A stretch of 64,000 bases of DNA from Clytia hemisphaerica (Eukaryota; Cnidaria; Hydrozoa; Leptothecata; Clytiidae), in NCBI GenBank assembly GCA_902728285.1, contig CACVBU010000498.1, positions 1,398,473-1,462,472 on the forward strand, read 5' to 3'. The first letter of the stretch is position 1; each line of letters begins with the position of its first letter. This document shows, in pieces, positions 59,432 to 64,000 of the stretch. A program made the translations under genes and the position numbers. Under the pieces are notes generated by a model that was not told the DNA's origin, ran no database searches, and saw only the letters and a program-made list of their open reading frames with translations.

Positions 59432-59872
59432 GAATCGCTGTGGACTAAAATCGGATTTTCGGGTTATAAATTCGGGTTCGAAAAATTACGTCACTATTTA
59501 TACGCAAGGGAGGCGGAAAACAAATGGAAGCCGAACAGCGAAGAAGAAATGAAGATTTTTTTTGCTGAGATTTTTTGTAATTTTTCCTTTTTTATCCTGG
59601 GACTTAAAACATATATGTTTCATTTTTGTTTCGTCCTCACAGAGCAAAAGGGTGTAGTGCTTCTACTAATAAAACTCTAGCCTATCCAGCCAGGAGAGGA
59701 GCAGTCCAGGACCAGGGCTTCCTTGGTCTTCTTTTTAAATATTGATTCAGATAGTCTAGAATAAAAACATACCTGATCAACGCAACCAAACCTTCTGTCT
59801 TGTGTTCATTCTTTCTTTCCCAACAACTTTCGCTTTTGCTTATGTAGGTTTTGAAATTCACAAGTTCAAGTA

Positions 59873-60316
59873 CAGTCTGGGAAATCCTCTCAATTGCATG
59901 CTTATGTTCCGAGGGCGTAAGCGCGCAATTGCATGGTTATAATTTACGCCCGCTCCCGCCCCGGTTGAAATTGCTTAGGGATTTCAAGGGGTTCAGAATT
60001 CTCTAATTCGGGCGAAGGCATGGTTTAACAACAACGGGCAATCCATTTTTACGGAATCTTCTTCTACGATAAATTTTGAGTAAAACTGCCCTAGGCTTTT
60101 GAAATTCAACAGAGCTTTCGGAAGGAATTGCGTGTCAGAATAATAAAGGTCATAAAAGGTGCAATTGCACGCTTACCGCTTACCGCCCGTTCCCGAACAA
60201 CAATTTCGATAAGCGTGTAATTACACGCTTAAAAATTCTGCCATTTTGATAACCGTGCAATTGCGCGCTTACGGCCTCGGAACATAAGCGTGCAATTGAG
60301 AGGTTTTCCCAGACTG
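59873..60316. mobile_element. MITE with CAGTCTGGGAAA ends and 5-bp duplication
   Basis: 444 bp; inverted ends CAGTCTGGGAAA continue through CTCTCAATTGCA..GCTTATGTTCCGAG. A perfect 5-bp repeat AAGTA flanks it (59868-59872, 60317-60321). The interior has repeated GCGCAATTGCA motifs in both orientations. Terminal CAGT..ACTG and duplication size match the element at 49913. Confidence 0.68.
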
Positions 60317-60322
60317 AAGTAA

Positions 60323-60797
60323 GGCGATGGGAATTTGATGTTCTGTTTACCGTCGACCGCCCGCATGCTCTTAAGCTGCCGCTCAAAATAGTTCATTATT
60401 TTTTAAAAACTCATTTTTTTCTTCTTTTCCTGTGCCAAGCTATCCAAAACACTCAAAGTGAATCAAAAATAACATCTTCGCTAACAAAATGTGCGCCTCG
60501 AGTAAAAAACATGGTTCCAATCATGTCCGCGAATGGGGCGGGCATTTTTTTAAGCAGTGGGCGGCATCAAGGGCGTTTTAGAAATTTGCGTTTTAGACGC
60601 GTCTCGAACGCGTTTGAATTTTCGCGCATGTCATTTTGATTCCGAAAGCAAAAGCAGCTTGATTTCACGGTGGAATTCAACTTCGTTGGAGATTGGAAGC
60701 ACCAGGTAGGAATAATGAATAATGAATAATGAAATTTTGCCGCATCAAATATTTTTTGAAACGCGACGGTAAAACAGAATATCAAATTCCCATCGCC
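60323..60797. mobile_element. Harbinger-like MITE (TAA duplication)
   Basis: 475 bp with inverted ends GGCGATGGGAATTTGAT, continuing to CTGTTTTACCGTCG with one indel. TAA is repeated directly outside (60320-60322, 60798-60800), the TWA type. Its left flank overlaps the right-hand target duplication of the element at 59873-60316. Confidence 0.68.
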
Positions 60798-61236
60798 TAA
60801 TGGACTTTGTGACTAACTTTGTAGTAGGACAGAGTAGGGAGGTCGGGCCTTACGCGTGCGGCAGTAACAAAACATAGATTTTCGAAAAAAAATATTCAAG
60901 CTTACATACCCCAAGGAAGGAAACCTCTTTTAACATAAGTAATTTTTCCAAAGTGTAGAAAATTTATTCAGCTTTCTTTTGCAGAAAAAATCAGCACATC
61001 ATGTCTTCATTTTCCTTCAAAATTTGAAATTGAGTACTTGCGGGTGAGTTTTTTCAAACTTCTTGTTCGCGGCACGGCAAAAATTTTTATCCGGGGGTTC
61101 TAAAATCCAAAGCGCTAGCCACCCGAAACAGCTATCGACTTGGAATTTTTTGCATCGTTCCCGGCAATAATTTAGCTTTTGAGACGTACCACGTTCGTTG
61201 GTTGGAGCAAGGTATATTTTTCAGGAAGTCAAATTA

Positions 61237-61634
61237 TGTACTTGTACTGGAGCCTTATCCGAATGCTTGCCTAGCAGACGAATAAGACGCAGTGGGTGAG
61301 TGAGTCTAGACTACGAAAGGGGCGGGCTAAAGGAACCTAGGGGAGTAGAACCTAATCCTATTTGCAGACAGGAACGGGAGACTATGCAGTTACAATAAAC
61401 TAATATTTAATAATGACAACGCTCTACAATCGTGCTATAAATAAGAAAAGGATACTTACAAACCTATGTCCTGAGCAGGTCCGCCGCCGATCGCTGCCGA
61501 AACAACACTAAAGTTTAGGAGGGCTGGACAGCAATTGCTAAGTTGCTGCCCAGTGGAGCGTGGAAGGCGTAGTTGGGCGTTAGAAGGGCGCTAGATACGA
61601 TCAGTAAAGGTATAGCCGAAGGAACTTTAGTACA
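61237..61634 (-). mobile_element. Candidate gypsy-type LTR (3' end of a retrotransposon)
   Basis: On the minus strand a purine tract GGAGGAA is followed by TGTACTAAAG. About 395 bp later the stretch closes with GTACAAGTACA, so it runs TGTAC..GTACA as LTRs do. Upstream (61650-62290, minus) are Pro/Lys/Thr-rich broken frames that could be the decayed 3' coding end. No second LTR or recognisable pol motif is visible, so this is tentative. Confidence 0.35.
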
Positions 61635-62299
61635 TTCCTCCGACTTAAATGGCTACGTGGGTCGCGTTTTCTTTGGGGGCGTTCCCTGCTCAGGGCTGAC
61701 TAATAAAATAATAAAAATAATAAAATTTCCTAAACTGACACTTCTTCCATCTTTGCTTGGGGGGATCGGAGATTGGTCGGGGGGTAGCCACTCTTCAGGA
61801 CAGGTCTTGTGCTTCTCAGCTGTTGGTGGATGGATCATCATCTGCTTTCCTTGGGATATTTCTGGGGTGGTTATGGTGGCAGTGGAACTAGCAGGTTCCA
61901 CTAATACTGGTGGCTTGATGATAGTGGATGACTGGTAGTGGTGTCATCCCCAGCTGCTGTGGTGGTGGTTAGCAGGCGTTAAAAGTTCATTTTTGTTTTG
62001 AGGTTATTTGGTGTGTCTTCTCAGCCACCAGTCTCTTTGTTTCTCCTTTGGTGGTCATTTTAGTAGGTCAGCAGATTCAGGTTTCCTTGGCGTTGGTGGT
62101 GTTGGTTGCCATTTTGGGTAGTCATTGTTTGTAGAAGTGTTGGTTGGATGGGTGAAGATGAGTAGCTACCGCAGGGAGGGGCATAGGCTTTTTGGTTCTG
62201 GTTTTAGGGGTTTTAGGGTTGGTTTCAGGGAGACTAAGGATTGGTTTGTGGCGTTCTTGTGTGTCTTCTTCATCCCTTGCAAATACTATAAATATATAT

Positions 62300-64000
62300 A
62301 AAAATCGTTAATTCAACCTAGAAATTAAATAAAAATTTAATCGGAGTGCAGTCCAACTTCGATTTCTCGTTTCCTTGTTTTTTTTCTCTCTCTCCTTTAA
62401 AAATGAAATACGGTGTGCGGTTCAAATTTCGAATTTCTCGTTTCCTTTCTCTCTCTCTCCTTTAAAAATGAAAACGATTTTTTTGAACTTTCACACCTTT
62501 AAATTCCGACCGATAAGAAGAGAACTCGAATTTCAGACCTCATTCAGATGAAGTTTAACAAGAAAAAATTTTAAGAAAGAAAGCAAGTTGACCTTTGTTA
62601 CAGTGGAATCTGTTTCTAAAAAAAACTGAAAATTGATTGTGATTTTAGGGATAAAAAAAACAGGCAAGACAGGCAAGGCGACGATGCCTGCGGTACTTTT
62701 TTAGAATACTTACGGAGTTTGCGTAATTTACCTTGTACGTCATTGCTTCTTTTTTCATAAAAAAATTCCTGAAAGATACTGAGAAAAGGTCAAATTTAAA
62801 AATCTCTTGAAAAACTTGAACGCATATGTTTAATTTCAGGTAGAGTGCCTGGACCCATTAGTCGACAGATCTCGTCACTCGGCATACTACACTCAAAATT
62901 AGCCACTGCATGAGCGAATTCCTATCGAATTTCGCAACCCACGCGATTAGATCAGCAGCGTCTATCTAGAATTAAACTCTGATCTAATATACAAACATCG
63001 TTCGTTTTGTTTAAACAGGTGTTTGTTCTTTTCGTTTACAAACACCTGTAGTCTAGCGGCTTCAATTTTCGTTTATCAAACAATCTCTACACACTTGCCG
63101 CATTAACTGAAAAAAAAATTCTCATTTTCTATTTTCGCGACCAAAAGTTAAAAAAAAAACAAAAAAAAATTGAAAAAAACTAAAAAAAGAGAAAAAAAAA
63201 ATATTGAAACTTTGGCCCATACTCGGGTTTAAAACCTGGACGCTCGGGTCCCGAAGTACATTGTCCATTTCCTACAGCGGAATGAAAATCTCAATATTCT
63301 CAAAGCATCATCGTGAAATCATTCTCGATGTCTCCATACATCAGTACTACAGGATCTCAATATCCTCAAATTATATTCAATAAAACCGTAAACTCTGAAG
63401 TGTCTCAAACATCAATTTCCCTAATATCTCTATCGAACACAAGGTAAATGAAAAAAAACCACTGGCGGCTCACCGCCGGCTGGGACTCCGACACTAGTCA
63501 ATTCTCATCCACGATGTGTGGACCGACCTTTCACTAATTTGTTCCCATTCAAGAAAAAGATTCGAGGCGGTCCAAGCTCGAAACAAAAACGCGAGAAGAG
63601 AGACAGTCGTTACACGACTACAGCGTCACTCTGATATTTCTAACTTTCTACGTCAACTCTCAACACTCCTCTCATCACACACACTCCTACATCTTGCTTA
63701 ACAGCGTTCGCACCTTATAGAGGACAGTGCACCCTGGTCTTGTGGATTCCGTTATCAAACTGGGGATGCGTCCTATCGCCCACCCGATTATTTTGTTTGC
63801 TGGTATAGCTTGAAACCGCTTTTGATTAGGGATATGCAGTAAAAGATAACCTTCCTTACAGGTCCATGCGATGGAATTCTACAGAGTATCTGGAACCCCA
63901 CCCCAAGAAAGGAAGAAATCCTATAGAACCCTTTCCCTAGACTCGGGAGTGATTTCTTAATTTTAGCTTCGGGTGAAAAGAAAAGTAATCATTAGCCAGT
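62300..64000. other. AT-rich intergenic DNA, no gene recognised
   Basis: It contains duplicated CTCGTTTCC..CTCTCTCTCCTTTAAAAATGAAA text (62360-62475), a hairpin ACAGGTGTTTGT/ACAAACACCTGT (about 63016-63050), and A-rich tracts (63110-63200). Short open frames, such as the one at 63516-63701, show no family features. Confidence 0.4.

Noticed and set aside
61573..61938. 121-aa open frame on the plus strand
   Set aside because: Lies antisense to the possible LTR-element remnant and consists of low-complexity Gly/Val-rich text without a family match I can recognise.
63220..63260. Possible pol III B box around CGGGTTTAAAACC
   Set aside because: No matching A box at tRNA spacing, no cloverleaf, and the motif departs from the B-box consensus.

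Overview
The window is AT-rich animal nuclear DNA. Genes are split into many short exons with standard GT..AG introns, mostly 100 bp to 2 kb long. The gene content (a secreted MAM/thrombospondin-repeat protein, GRWD1, MICAL, NDUFB8), CR1/jockey-like LINE remains and very many small inverted-repeat transposons point to an invertebrate metazoan. I cannot place the phylum from sequence alone. No bacterial, viral or CRISPR features are visible.

Layout. (1) 1-9546, minus strand: the 5' 17 exons of a large secreted protein (signal peptide, MAM, Pro/Thr/Gln linker, two TSP1, second MAM, seven more TSP1). The gene runs off the left edge. (2) 11122-27290, minus strand: a complete 13-exon GRWD1 (443 aa) whose 7.5-kb first intron holds two decayed LINE copies. 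(3) 27291-38963: an intergenic region made largely of repeats: AATCGA-rich inverted-repeat elements around a GC-rich tandem repeat, MITEs, and a nested insertion. (4) 38964-54086, plus strand: a complete 23-exon MICAL (1518 aa: FAD monooxygenase, CH, LIM, C-terminal bMERB). (5) 54087-57930: the intergenic stretch between convergent genes, containing four to five MITEs. (6) 58000-59428, minus strand: a two-exon NDUFB8 (189 aa) with a YY1-type motif over its start codon. (7) 59429-64000: two abutting MITEs, a possible gypsy-type LTR end, and AT-rich DNA with no recognised gene.

The four genes do not form a pathway: extracellular matrix or adhesion (MAM-TSP1), ribosome and histone chaperoning (GRWD1), actin oxidation and Rab-linked cytoskeleton control (MICAL), and respiratory complex I (NDUFB8). 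Exon junctions were read by eye. Codon phase is continuous across every junction given for all four genes, and the GRWD1 and NDUFB8 lengths match the human proteins closely (446 and 186 aa).

The most notable feature is the mobile DNA. At least a dozen distinct non-autonomous inverted-repeat families can be delimited, many with target-site duplications that suggest a superfamily: TTAA (piggyBac-like), TA (Tc1/mariner-like), TTA or TAA (Harbinger-like), and 5 or 7 bp (hAT-like). One Harbinger-like MITE contains a tRNA-like sequence. Three elements have internal 0.3-kb repeats, a (GACG)n tract and a 3' hairpin, resembling Helentron-associated 'pearl' elements.
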